From assembly GCF_024124545.1 (NCBI RefSeq), contig NZ_JAMXSF010000003.1:1-64000 (forward strand): 64,000 bases of DNA, written 5' to 3'. The DNA is from Pseudoalteromonas sp. XMcav2-N (GTDB lineage Bacteria > Pseudomonadota > Gammaproteobacteria > Enterobacterales > Alteromonadaceae). A program made the position numbers and the translations under genes. Positions 36,987 through 44,948 of this stretch are shown piece by piece; the first letter of the stretch is position 1, and each line of letters opens with the position of its first letter. Below the pieces are notes generated by a model. It had not been told where the DNA came from. It made no database searches and saw only the letters and a list, made by a program, of their open reading frames with translations.

Positions 36987-38654
36987 ATGTCAGAAAATTT
37001 TGCGCAGTTATTTGAAGAAAGCCTAAAGGGTTTTGAAGCAGAGCAAGGCTCTATCGTTAAAGGTACAGTTATTTCAATCGAGAACAACATTGTTCTTGTT
37101 GATGCTGGCCTTAAGTCTGAAAGTGCAATCCCTGCAGAGCAATTCAAAAATGCTGCTGGTGAACTAGAAGTTGCTGTTGGCGACGAAGTAGATGTTGCAC
37201 TAGACGCAATCGAAGATGGTTTCGGTGAAACTATCCTTTCTCGTGAGAAAGCGAAGCGTCACGAAGCTTGGATCCGCCTTGAGAAAGCTTGTGAAGAACA
37301 AGAAACTGTTGTTGGTATCATCAACGGTAAAGTTAAAGGTGGTTTCACAGTTGAAGTTGATTCAATCCGTGCATTCCTACCTGGTTCACTTGTTGACGTT
37401 CGTCCAGTACGTGACACAACACACCTTGAAGGTAAAGAGCTTGAGTTCAAAGTAATCAAGCTTGACCAGAAGCGTAACAACGTAGTTGTTTCTCGTCGTG
37501 CTGTTATTGAGTCTGAAAACTCACAAGAGCGTGAAGAGCTGCTGGCTAACCTTGTTGAAGGTCAAGAAGTTAAAGGTATCGTTAAGAACCTGACAGACTA
37601 CGGTGCGTTCGTAGATCTGGGCGGTGTTGACGGCCTACTTCACATCACTGACATGGCTTGGAAGCGCGTTAAGCACCCAAGTGAAATCGTAAATGTTGGT
37701 GACGAGATCGCTGTTAAAGTACTTAAGTTCGACAAAGAGAAAACGCGTGTTTCTCTAGGTCTTAAGCAACTTGGCGAAGATCCATGGGCAGCTATCGCTG
37801 GTCGTTACCCAGAAGGCGCTAAGCTAACTGGTCGTGTTACTAACCTGACTGACTACGGTTGTTTCGTTGAAATCGAAGAAGGCGTTGAAGGTCTGGTACA
37901 CGTATCTGAAATGGACTGGACTAACAAGAACATCCACCCTTCAAAAGTTGTATCACTAGGTGACACAGTTGAAGTGATGGTTCTTGAAATCGACGAAGAG
38001 CGTCGTCGTATTTCTCTAGGTCTTAAGCAGTGTAAAGCTAACCCTTGGCAGGAATTTGCTCGTCTACAGAACAAAGGCGATCAAGTTACTGGTAAGATCA
38101 AGTCTATCACTGACTTCGGTATCTTCATCGGTCTTGACGGTGGTATCGACGGTCTTGTACACCTGTCTGACATTTCTTGGAACACGCCTGGCGAAGAAGC
38201 TGTACGTGAATACAAGAAAGGCGACGAGATCTCTGCAATCGTTCTTCAGGTTGACCCAGAGCGTGAGCGTATCTCACTAGGCGTTAAGCAAATCGAAGCT
38301 GATCCTTTCAATAACTACCTAGACGCAAACAAAAAAGGTGCTATTGTTAAAGGTAAAGTGACAGACGTTGACGCGAAAGGCGCAACTGTTGAGCTTATCG
38401 AAGGCGTTGAAGGCTACATCCGTGTTGCTGACATCGCACAAGAGCGCATCGAAGACGCAACTAGCGTTGTTTCTGCAGGCGACGAAATTGAAGCTAAATT
38501 CGTAGGTGTTGATCGTAAGAACCGTACTATCAGCCTATCTGTTAAAGCTATCTTCGAAGCTGAAGAGAAAGAAGCGCTTGAGAAGCTGAAGAAAGAAGAG
38601 CCAGCATTCGAAAATGCAATGGCTGCAGCTTTCAAAAACGCTCAAAAAGACTAA
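36987..38654 (+). CDS. rpsA: 30S ribosomal protein S1
   Basis: Binds mRNA on the 30S subunit to start translation. 555 residues with six S1/OB repeats; repeats 3-6 each show the G-x-FV-(D/E) and GLVH(V/I)S-type motifs (for example [20 protein letters not shown]). Codon use is visibly biased to a small preferred set compared with flanking genes, as expected for a highly expressed ribosomal protein. Confidence 0.98.
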   Translation: MSENFAQLFEESLKGFEAEQGSIVKGTVISIENNIVLVDAGLKSESAIPAEQFKNAAGELEVAVGDEVDVALDAIEDGFGETILSREKAKRHEAWIRLEKACEEQETVVGIINGKVKGGFTVEVDSIRAFLPGSLVDVRPVRDTTHLEGKELEFKVIKLDQKRNNVVVSRRAVIESENSQEREELLANLVEGQEVKGIVKNLTDYGAFVDLGGVDGLLHITDMAWKRVKHPSEIVNVGDEIAVKVLKFDKEKTRVSLGLKQLGEDPWAAIAGRYPEGAKLTGRVTNLTDYGCFVEIEEGVEGLVHVSEMDWTNKNIHPSKVVSLGDTVEVMVLEIDEERRRISLGLKQCKANPWQEFARLQNKGDQVTGKIKSITDFGIFIGLDGGIDGLVHLSDISWNTPGEEAVREYKKGDEISAIVLQVDPERERISLGVKQIEADPFNNYLDANKKGAIVKGKVTDVDAKGATVELIEGVEGYIRVADIAQERIEDATSVVSAGDEIEAKFVGVDRKNRTISLSVKAIFEAEEKEALEKLKKEEPAFENAMAAAFKNAQKD

Positions 38655-38670
38655 TATCCAGTCTTGAATA

Positions 38671-38696
38671 GAAGGGCACTTTTGCCCTTCTTTTTT
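38671..38696 (+). terminator. rpsA terminator
   Basis: Perfect 8-bp stem GAAGGGCA/TGCCCTTC, 4-nt loop, T6. Confidence 0.92.
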
Positions 38697-38712
38697 ATCT
38701 AAAGGAAACGCT

Positions 38713-39003
38713 ATGACAAAGTCAGAACTAATCGAAAAACTTGCTGAGCAACATATTCACGTTCCAGTCAAAGACGTTGAAAATGCGGTAAAAGAGATTT
38801 TAGAGCAGATGGCAGGTTCGCTTTCAAGCTCGGATCGCATCGAAATCCGCGGCTTTGGTAGCTTTTCACTCCACTATCGTTCACCTCGTACGGGCCGCAA
38901 CCCCAAAACTGGTGAAACCGTAGAGCTGGATGGAAAGTACGTACCTCACTTTAAACCTGGTAAAGAACTTCGCGACCGCGTAAACGCCAGTCTTGAAAGC
39001 TGA
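38713..39003 (+). CDS. ihfB: Integration host factor beta subunit
   Basis: DNA-bending protein, partner of IhfA. The 96-residue protein shows [11 protein letters not shown], the central [14 protein letters not shown] and the DNA-intercalating arm GRNPKTGE with its Pro. Position after rpsA is the conserved arrangement. Confidence 0.97.
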   Translation: MTKSELIEKLAEQHIHVPVKDVENAVKEILEQMAGSLSSSDRIEIRGFGSFSLHYRSPRTGRNPKTGETVELDGKYVPHFKPGKELRDRVNASLES

Positions 39004-39018
39004 ATAAAGAGGTAACGC

Positions 39019-39282
39019 TTGATCCAGGTTGTAAGAAAAGGATTATTTTTGGTACTGGTGATAATCGCTTTTGTACTGGGGACACAAAACCCAGCTTTGG
39101 TCAGAGTGGATTATATCATCGCCAGTTCAGAAGTACCGTTGGCTAGTTTAATGAGCCTTTGTGTGGTATTCGGTTTGGTATTAGGGCTGTTGCTGGGCGT
39201 TGGCAAAATAACGCAGTTAAAAAGGCAAATTCGCCAACAGCAGAGAGTCAATCATTCGACGCAAGCGCAAAGTAATAAATGA
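39019..39282 (+). CDS. lapA: Lipopolysaccharide assembly protein A
   Basis: An 87-residue inner-membrane protein with two hydrophobic segments (about 6-22 and 41-63) joined by a short loop containing the NP.LVRVDYI motif of the DUF1049/LapA family, and a basic coiled-coil-like C-terminus. Start is TTG at 39019 with AGAGG before it. Its stop overlaps the lapB ATG (ATGA), giving the usual lapA-lapB pair controlling LpxC turnover. Confidence 0.9.
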   Translation: MIQVVRKGLFLVLVIIAFVLGTQNPALVRVDYIIASSEVPLASLMSLCVVFGLVLGLLLGVGKITQLKRQIRQQQRVNHSTQAQSNK

Positions 39283-40430
39283 TAGAGTTACTTTTCCTAT
39301 TGCTTCCGGTAGCAGCTGCTTATGGCTACGTTATGGGGAAAAACAGCGCTAAGAATCAAGCTCATGAACAAAACCGAAAAATTACTTCGGAGTACAGCAA
39401 AGGATTAAAATTTCTTTTAGATAGAGAAGAAGATCAGGGTCTTGAACACCTGATAAAATTATTAGAGGTCAGTGCTGACTCAGTGGAGCACTACCTCATA
39501 CTTGCCACTTTATTCCGCAAAAGGGGTGAGCTCGATCGAGCCATCCGTATTCATGAGCTTTTACTTAAGCAGCCCAGTTTGGACAAACAGATTATCCAAT
39601 CTTGCAAACTCGCCCTTGCTGAAGACTACATCATGGCCGGTTTATTAGACAGTGCTGAAGAGCATTTAGTCGAGTTGGTTAAAGCGGATTATGAAGAAGC
39701 ATTGACGCCCATTATTCAGCTTTACTCGCAAACGCGCGAATGGCAAAAGGGTGTCAATATGTATGAAAGCCATTCAGACCTGTTTACAGAACAAGTTTAT
39801 TGTGCCGCAATTGCCAATTTTTATTGCGAAGCTGCGCTTGATAGCCAAGGTCAGCAGCAGTGTGAAACAGAGTATTTTGAGCGAGCGCTCAAATTGCCAA
39901 AGACCACAATCAGACCGCTTTTTGAACTAGGCCACGATGCTTTGGGCAAAGAGGATAATGTTAAAGCCATTTATTACTGGCGCAAGTTGGTATCGCAATT
40001 TCCCTGTGCTATTCCGCTTGTATTGCAAGACCTGCAAACTTGCTACCAACGCCTTAATATTGAGCATGAGTTTTATACGTTGGTGAATGATTTGCTCAAT
40101 GCCAGCGGCGTGCTGGTAAAAATAAAGCACTGCGAAGGCCTCATGGAAGCAGGCCGCACAGAGCAGGCGGTTGAATATCTCACAGACACATTAAAGCGTG
40201 AACCATCAATTCGTGGTTTCAGTTTTTTGCTTAAATTACTCGCGCGAAGACAAGATAAGTTTCAATCTGTATTAAATGAAGTAGACAACCTGGTGTCTGC
40301 CTATGTGGCTACAAAACCAGACTACCAGTGTCGCAATTGTGGTTTCACCAGCCACACACTCTATTGGTTATGTCCTTCCTGTAAGTCTTGGGAGTCAATA
40401 CTGCCAAGTCAGGGCGTGGACGGGTATTAA
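39279..40430 (+). CDS. lapB: Lipopolysaccharide assembly protein B
   Basis: A 383-residue protein with an N-terminal membrane anchor (1-18), multiple TPR repeats (about 60-340) and a C-terminal rubredoxin-type zinc site CRNCGF...CPSC (residues about 350-370). LapB/YciM brings LpxC to FtsH and so tunes LPS synthesis. Translationally coupled to lapA. Confidence 0.94.
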   Translation: MIELLFLLLPVAAAYGYVMGKNSAKNQAHEQNRKITSEYSKGLKFLLDREEDQGLEHLIKLLEVSADSVEHYLILATLFRKRGELDRAIRIHELLLKQPSLDKQIIQSCKLALAEDYIMAGLLDSAEEHLVELVKADYEEALTPIIQLYSQTREWQKGVNMYESHSDLFTEQVYCAAIANFYCEAALDSQGQQQCETEYFERALKLPKTTIRPLFELGHDALGKEDNVKAIYYWRKLVSQFPCAIPLVLQDLQTCYQRLNIEHEFYTLVNDLLNASGVLVKIKHCEGLMEAGRTEQAVEYLTDTLKREPSIRGFSFLLKLLARRQDKFQSVLNEVDNLVSAYVATKPDYQCRNCGFTSHTLYWLCPSCKSWESILPSQGVDGY

Positions 40431-40464
40431 AAATCGACATGTTAAAAGGTGAAATAGGTCAACT

Positions 40465-41175
40465 ATGTCAAACACTGAAATGAAAAAGGTGCTTATTGCA
40501 CTGGATTACGACAATGAAGCTGCTGCGTTGGCGTTTGTATCTCAGCTTTCTCCGAGTGAATGTCGACTAAAAGTTGGAAAAGAAATGTTCACCTACTTCG
40601 GTCCTCAGTTTGTTTCAAAGCTGATTGATAAAGGGTTTGATGTATTTCTGGATTTGAAGTTCCATGATATCCCAAATACTGTCGCTAAAGCTGTAACTGC
40701 TGCAGCCGAGCTGGGTGTTTGGATGGTCAACGTGCATGCCAGTGGTGGCACCGAGATGATGAGCAAAGCCAAACAAGCACTCGATGCTTATGGAGACAAA
40801 GCCCCCTTGCTGATTGCAGTAACAGTGCTGACCAGCATGGACCAGGCACAGCTCAGCAAACTGGGCGTAGACAAAACGCCTCAAGAGCAGGTGCTTTACT
40901 TAGCAAAACTGGCAAAAGAATCAGGGCTCGATGGTGTTGTGTGCTCAGCTCAGGAAGCGCAATCCCTTAAAGCTGAGTTAGGTAATGATTTTTGTCTGGT
41001 CACACCTGGGATCCGCCCTGCAGGGAGTGATGCCGGAGATCAGAAACGTATCATGACACCAGAGCTGGCAATAAAATCGGGCAGTGATTATCTTGTGGTT
41101 GGCAGACCTATCACTCAGGCTACCGATCCGGTTCAGGCCCTGAGCGCCATCAACGAGTCAATTAAGGGTCTTTAA
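40465..41175 (+). CDS. pyrF: Orotidine 5'-phosphate decarboxylase
   Basis: Makes UMP from OMP. 236 residues; N-terminal VLIALDYDN, catalytic [10 protein letters not shown] with the Lys/Asp charge network and C-terminal YLVVGRPIT phosphate-binding loop. Follows lapB as in E. coli and relatives. Confidence 0.96.
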   Translation: MSNTEMKKVLIALDYDNEAAALAFVSQLSPSECRLKVGKEMFTYFGPQFVSKLIDKGFDVFLDLKFHDIPNTVAKAVTAAAELGVWMVNVHASGGTEMMSKAKQALDAYGDKAPLLIAVTVLTSMDQAQLSKLGVDKTPQEQVLYLAKLAKESGLDGVVCSAQEAQSLKAELGNDFCLVTPGIRPAGSDAGDQKRIMTPELAIKSGSDYLVVGRPITQATDPVQALSAINESIKGL

Positions 41176-41197
41176 ACCCAAACTGAATACCACTTTC

Positions 41198-41225
41198 AGA
41201 CCAGCTAACTTCAGGTAGCTGGTCT
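41198..41225. terminator. 10-bp hairpin after pyrF
   Basis: Perfect stem AGACCAGCTA/TAGCTGGTCT with an 8-nt loop, followed by TGTTG. A terminator with a poor T tract. Confidence 0.55.
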
Positions 41226-41273
41226 TGTTGCGCTAACTCAATGGACTAGGGCGACTATCGCACTTCCTATTAC

Positions 41274-41302
41274 ACCAATTTCACTTGATACCTGTTCAAT
41301 CT
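41274..41302 (+). repeat. Partial copy of the ACCAATTTCACTT repeat
   Basis: 27 of 29 bases match the left end of the MITE-like element at 53355-53516 (ACCAATTTCACTT, then ATACCTGTTCAAT). The right end is not recognisable here. The following 41330-41400 region holds an imperfect inverted repeat (GCGAT, TTTACC / GGTAAATCGC). The rest of the 350-base gap to 41526 contains nothing else I recognise. Confidence 0.6.
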
Positions 41303-41525
41303 ATATGTCGATGCCTGTGCGGTAGCATGACGCGTGAGCGATGTTATTTACCATATTTTATCGCCTTTAAAGCGTACGCTGAATAGGTAAATCGCTATCA
41401 CCGCGTGCCCATATTAAGTTGGTTACTCAATTAAGATTAGAAAAAACGACCCAATATCTATTAGCCTGCTACACTAATATTGTTACAGGAAGTTTATATA
41501 ATGTTATCACTATCAAGGAGCTGAT

Positions 41526-41939
41526 ATGGACCAGCAACAAGTGGCCAGCATAGTGCATGGCCTGGCTAATGGCATTGATCCCATCACAGGAGAGATCCTG
41601 CCTGCACAGTCGCCTTATAACCATCCGGACGTGATTAGGGCGCTTTTCCAGTCTTTACAGTGGCAGCCAAAGGCCAGAAAAGTAAAGAGAACCTTGGCTC
41701 AAAAGCAGCAGGAAAACCTTGAGAAAGGGCTACCGAAAAATTACGGTTTACCCTGGTCAGAAAAAGATATCGCGCAGGTGCTTGAACAATATAAAGGGAA
41801 TGTGGAGATCGACAGGATTGCAGTTAATTTGGCCAGAAAGCCTGGCTCAATCATTGCGGTATTGAACAAGCAAGGTGTAGTTGACGATGTCCGTGCTCAA
41901 CAGCTCAATCAGCAATACAGGTATCAGGCGCAGCGTTAA
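41526..41939 (+). CDS. Conserved hypothetical protein with GIDPITGE motif
   Basis: Not assigned to a named family. The 137-residue soluble protein has an N-terminal motif ANGIDPITGEILP followed by SPYNHPDVIRALF, a basic linker (about 45-70) and a C-terminal region of about 60 residues predicted helical that could be a helix-turn-helix (WSEKDIAQVLEQYK, then IDRIAVNLARKPGSI). The last part resembles promoter-recognition helices in pattern only. A DNA- or nucleic-acid-linked role is a guess. AAGGAG precedes the ATG. Confidence 0.7.
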   Translation: MDQQQVASIVHGLANGIDPITGEILPAQSPYNHPDVIRALFQSLQWQPKARKVKRTLAQKQQENLEKGLPKNYGLPWSEKDIAQVLEQYKGNVEIDRIAVNLARKPGSIIAVLNKQGVVDDVRAQQLNQQYRYQAQR

Positions 41940-42077
41940 AGCGTTAATCTGCTTTTATAACACCGCAACATCCAATTAGGCTATTCTTATTTTGTCCTCA
42001 ATTACATGCTAGCTTGGGTGAAGTTGAGGACGATCCGTCTTCATATTCGAATTAGTATAAACATCAGGAGTGCAGCG

Positions 42078-42515
42078 ATGGATAAGTTTTTGGCGGCGGC
42101 GATTGAAGAAGCGAAAAAGGGCCTGGATGAAGGGGGGATCCCGATTGGTTCTGTTCTGGTCCATAAAGGTCAGATAATTGGGCGTGGGCATAATCAGAGA
42201 GTCCAGAAGGGGAGTACGGTGCTACATGGCGAAATGGATGCATTGGAAAATGCCGGCCGCTTGAGCGCAGCGGTATATAAAGAGTGTACTTTATATACCA
42301 CTTTGTCGCCTTGCCCAATGTGCTCAGGAACTGTCATGCTTTACGGTATACCGAAAGTAGTGATAGGAGAAAACAAAAACTTTATGGGCAACGAAGCGTT
42401 ACTACGTGAAAATGGTGTAGAGCTGGATGTCCGTCAGGATCCTGAGTGCATTACTATGATGGACGAGTTTATCAAAGCCCGCCCGGATCTATGGAATGAA
42501 GACATAGGTGAATGA
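42078..42515 (+). CDS. Cytosine deaminase, yeast Fcy1-like zinc type
   Basis: A 145-residue protein of the cytidine-deaminase-like fold with HGEMDAL (zinc His and proton-shuttle Glu) and SPCPMCSG (two zinc Cys). The resemblance to fungal Fcy1 extends along the chain (GGIPIG, GRGHNQR, CTLYTTLSPC, and a C-terminal W.EDIGE), so cytosine rather than tRNA (TadA) is the likely substrate. Start 42078 follows AGGAG; the frame is open upstream to 42006 but with no family similarity. Confidence 0.82.
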   Translation: MDKFLAAAIEEAKKGLDEGGIPIGSVLVHKGQIIGRGHNQRVQKGSTVLHGEMDALENAGRLSAAVYKECTLYTTLSPCPMCSGTVMLYGIPKVVIGENKNFMGNEALLRENGVELDVRQDPECITMMDEFIKARPDLWNEDIGE

Positions 42516-42691
42516 CCTTATCGAAAGTGACTAGCTTATCCAGGCAGCTGGCAGATCTTTGAGACTATGATGTGCGTCATTAAAAAAGGAACTTAGTCCA
42601 CTAATTCTTCTTCTTGCGGTTGTTTTGTGACCTGAATGTTTGTTAGGCTAAAGCGTAGCAGTCTCAGAACACAATTATAAGAAGAATAGTA

Positions 42692-43063
42692 ATGGGCAAT
42701 CTTTTTTTAAAAGAACGGGAGAATTGGTGGACTTGGATTGTCTGGGGTATTTTAGGGTGTGTTTCTACTGGTATCTTACTGCCGCACATCAGTGAGGTGT
42801 GGTTAGCATTATTGTCACCAGCTTGCTTCCTGCTCATATTAACAAGTTGGATGAGCTATAGTCGACGCTTTGACTTTAGTCGTGCATTTAAGGTACTCAG
42901 TTGTGTGACTGTCATGTCCGTCATTCCTATTTTCATTGAACATTTGTTTCCGGTAATTGACCCAACACAGGGCATCGTCGATATGGCGTTTGTGATACTC
43001 ATATGCGTTGGGGTGAGCGTAATCGGTGCGCTGTTTGCGAGAAGACCAAAGCAGTATTATTAA
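42692..43063 (+). CDS. Small membrane protein, unknown
   Basis: A 123-residue protein with four predicted hydrophobic segments (about 14-30, 35-52, 66-83 and 95-114) and short charged ends. I do not recognise the family. It sits alone between the cytosine deaminase and tRNA-Ser genes, with a moderate ribosome site (AGAAG). Confidence 0.65.
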   Translation: MGNLFLKERENWWTWIVWGILGCVSTGILLPHISEVWLALLSPACFLLILTSWMSYSRRFDFSRAFKVLSCVTVMSVIPIFIEHLFPVIDPTQGIVDMAFVILICVGVSVIGALFARRPKQYY

Positions 43064-43142
43064 CCGGCAACACCGAAAAGTGGGTAAAGTGCATAAAAGG
43101 TAACCACCTAATCATTGCTTTTGCAAAATATTGAATTAAGAC

Positions 43143-43171
43143 TTTACATTTACGCCGCAGCACAATAGAAT
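43143..43171 (+). promoter_or_regulatory. Promoter of tRNA-Ser
   Basis: TTTACA, 17 bp, TAGAAT, then GCGCGCC discriminator, ending 13 bases before the tRNA 5' end. Each hexamer matches five of six consensus positions. Confidence 0.7.
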
Positions 43172-43184
43172 GCGCGCCAACAAC

Positions 43185-43275
43185 GGAGAGATGGCTGAGT
43201 GGTTGAAAGCACCGGTCTTGAAAACCGGCATACGTTAATAGCGTATCTAGGGTTCAAATCCCTATCTCTCCGCCA
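43185..43275 (+). tRNA. tRNA-Ser(UGA)
   Basis: 91-nt class II tRNA with long variable arm (TACGTTAATAGCGTA hairpin), anticodon loop CTTGAAA (anticodon TGA), acceptor GGAGAGA/TCTCTCC, discriminator G and encoded CCA. Confidence 0.97.
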
Positions 43276-43285
43276 CCTCATTCCC

Positions 43286-43312
43286 AAAACCGCCTATACG
43301 GCGGTTTTTTTC
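43286..43312 (+). terminator. tRNA-Ser terminator
   Basis: 8-bp stem AAACCGCC/GGCGGTTT, 5-nt loop, T run. The next ATG follows about 15 bases later, so the downstream gene needs its own promoter or read-through. Confidence 0.85.
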
Positions 43313-43326
43313 GTTAGGAGGCAGTG

Positions 43327-43692
43327 ATGACTAAGCAAGTTGTTATTCATAGTTCGTTATGGGTGATTTTCAGTTTCTTCTATTTAAGTGGCCTGCAGGC
43401 TGCGTTGGTATTGGCAATTGATGGTCAGGAGTATCCCAGTATCTGGATAACTTTGTTGTATACATTTGCCTTCAACCTGTTGGTGGGTCACATCATCACC
43501 AAGTATGAAAAATTATTCCCTATGATTGCTGGTGTGGTTATTTCGGTTTTCGGCGTAGTTGGCTTTGGTTGTTATTTCACCGAGCGATTGGTGGGTTACA
43601 GCAACGAATTGATCATAGGTTTGACACTTAGTTTACCGTTTGCCACTTTCATGGTCAGAGAGTTCAAACTCAAAAGCCAAAGTAAAACGTAA
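43327..43692 (+). CDS. Small membrane protein, unknown
   Basis: A 121-residue protein with four hydrophobic segments (about 8-28, 36-54, 62-82 and 90-108). Family not recognised. AGGAGG sits five bases before the ATG at 43327, which is preferred over a GTG three bases earlier. It begins just after the tRNA-Ser terminator, so its promoter may overlap that hairpin or it relies on read-through. Confidence 0.65.
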   Translation: MTKQVVIHSSLWVIFSFFYLSGLQAALVLAIDGQEYPSIWITLLYTFAFNLLVGHIITKYEKLFPMIAGVVISVFGVVGFGCYFTERLVGYSNELIIGLTLSLPFATFMVREFKLKSQSKT

Positions 43693-43848
43693 CTAAGGCA
43701 GAATCTTCTTATTTTTGCAGGCAGCCAGCCAGGCTGCTTGCAGCGCTTTCCTGCGCTGTTTCTATAAAGTTATCTACCTCCCTGTTAGTCATCTATACGC
43801 TGTGATACACTGCCGCTTCTTTTAAACTGATAAATAAGTGGATCTAAT

Positions 43849-44466
43849 ATGTCAGATTTATTCAACACAGATGCTGAAAAGGCAAGTTATGGTATTGGTT
43901 TGCAAATGGGCGAGCAACTTAAGTCTAACCCATTTGAAGGTTTGAACCTGAACTCGGTATTCGAAGGTATGAAAGATGCCTACGCCGGTGAAGCATTCCG
44001 TGTCGAGATCCCTGAGATCCAGGCTGCATTTGAAAAAATCAATGCAGAAATTCAACAGCGTCGTGAAGAAGAAGCCAAAGTACTGGCTGCTGAAGGCACT
44101 GCATTCCTGGAAGAAAATGCCAAGCGCGCTGAAATCACAGTAACTGAGTCTGGTCTGCAGTACGAAGTAATCGAAACAGGTGAAGGCGACAAGCCGGCAG
44201 CTGATTCAACTGTTCGCGTGCATTACCACGGTACTCTTATCAACGGTAACGTATTCGACAGCTCTTACGAGCGTGGTCAGCCTGCTGAGTTCCCAGTAAA
44301 TGGCGTAATCAAAGGCTGGACTGAAGCACTACAGCTAATGCCTGTTGGTTCTAAGTGGCGTCTATACGTACCACATGACCTTGCTTATGGCGAGCGTGGT
44401 GCAGGTGCATCAATTGCACCATTCTCAACTCTGATCTTTGATGTTGAATTACTGGAAGTTCTTTAA
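43849..44466 (+). CDS. fklB: FKBP-type peptidyl-prolyl isomerase, FklB (22 kDa)
   Basis: A 205-residue two-part protein: N-terminal dimerisation domain (ASYGIGLQMGEQL) and long linker helix (to about 90), then the FKBP fold (VHYHGTLINGNVFDSSYERG; FPVNGVIKGW; AYGERGAGASI). No signal peptide, so cytoplasmic FklB rather than periplasmic FkpA. Catalyses proline cis-trans isomerisation. Confidence 0.92.
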   Translation: MSDLFNTDAEKASYGIGLQMGEQLKSNPFEGLNLNSVFEGMKDAYAGEAFRVEIPEIQAAFEKINAEIQQRREEEAKVLAAEGTAFLEENAKRAEITVTESGLQYEVIETGEGDKPAADSTVRVHYHGTLINGNVFDSSYERGQPAEFPVNGVIKGWTEALQLMPVGSKWRLYVPHDLAYGERGAGASIAPFSTLIFDVELLEVL

Positions 44467-44477
44467 TTTCAGTACTA

Positions 44478-44504
44478 AGGCTGCTTATTTTAGCAGCCTC
44501 TTTT
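44478..44504 (+). terminator. fklB terminator
   Basis: Perfect 8-bp stem AGGCTGCT/AGCAGCCT, 6-nt loop, followed by CTTTTA. Confidence 0.8.
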
Positions 44505-44523
44505 ATGTTTAAAGGAGATAACC

Positions 44524-44832
44524 ATGAAAAAACTATTACTACTACTTTTGCTCTTACCTAACCTTGTACTCGCTTCTAAGGAAACGTCTGGTACCGTTAC
44601 TCTGTCAGGCGCTAATAACATCATTTTAGTTGAATTTAGCAAACCGAATTCTAGTTGTGGTTCACGTTACTATCTGCCGCTAAGTTCAGAGTATGAAAAG
44701 GCGCTCTTTTCTATGCTACTGGCAGCGCAATTGTCCGGAAAGAAGGTCTGGGCCAATGGCGCTGGTGACTGTCAAACAAGTTACCCTTACAGAAATGCTT
44801 ATAAGTTAGTAAACATGAAGATATATGATTAA
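44524..44832 (+). CDS. Secreted hypothetical protein
   Basis: A 102-residue protein with a Leu-rich signal peptide (residues 1-17, cleavage near LAS) and two Cys in the mature part (SSCGSR, GDCQTS) that could form a disulfide. No family recognised. AAAGGAG precedes the ATG. It directly follows the fklB terminator. Confidence 0.65.
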   Translation: MKKLLLLLLLLPNLVLASKETSGTVTLSGANNIILVEFSKPNSSCGSRYYLPLSSEYEKALFSMLLAAQLSGKKVWANGAGDCQTSYPYRNAYKLVNMKIYD

Positions 44833-44948
44833 AGCATATTGCTTCTTTTACGCTTTTTGAGCAGTATCTACACTTAATACATGAGCTTGTGAGATACTGC
44901 GTTAAGCTCATTCAACAAATTGCCTGAGCTATGACTTTTTACTCTTCG

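Noticed and set aside
43185..43275. tRNA-Ser as a prophage or island attachment site
   Set aside because: No integrase, direct repeat of the tRNA 3' end or mobile genes are seen nearby.
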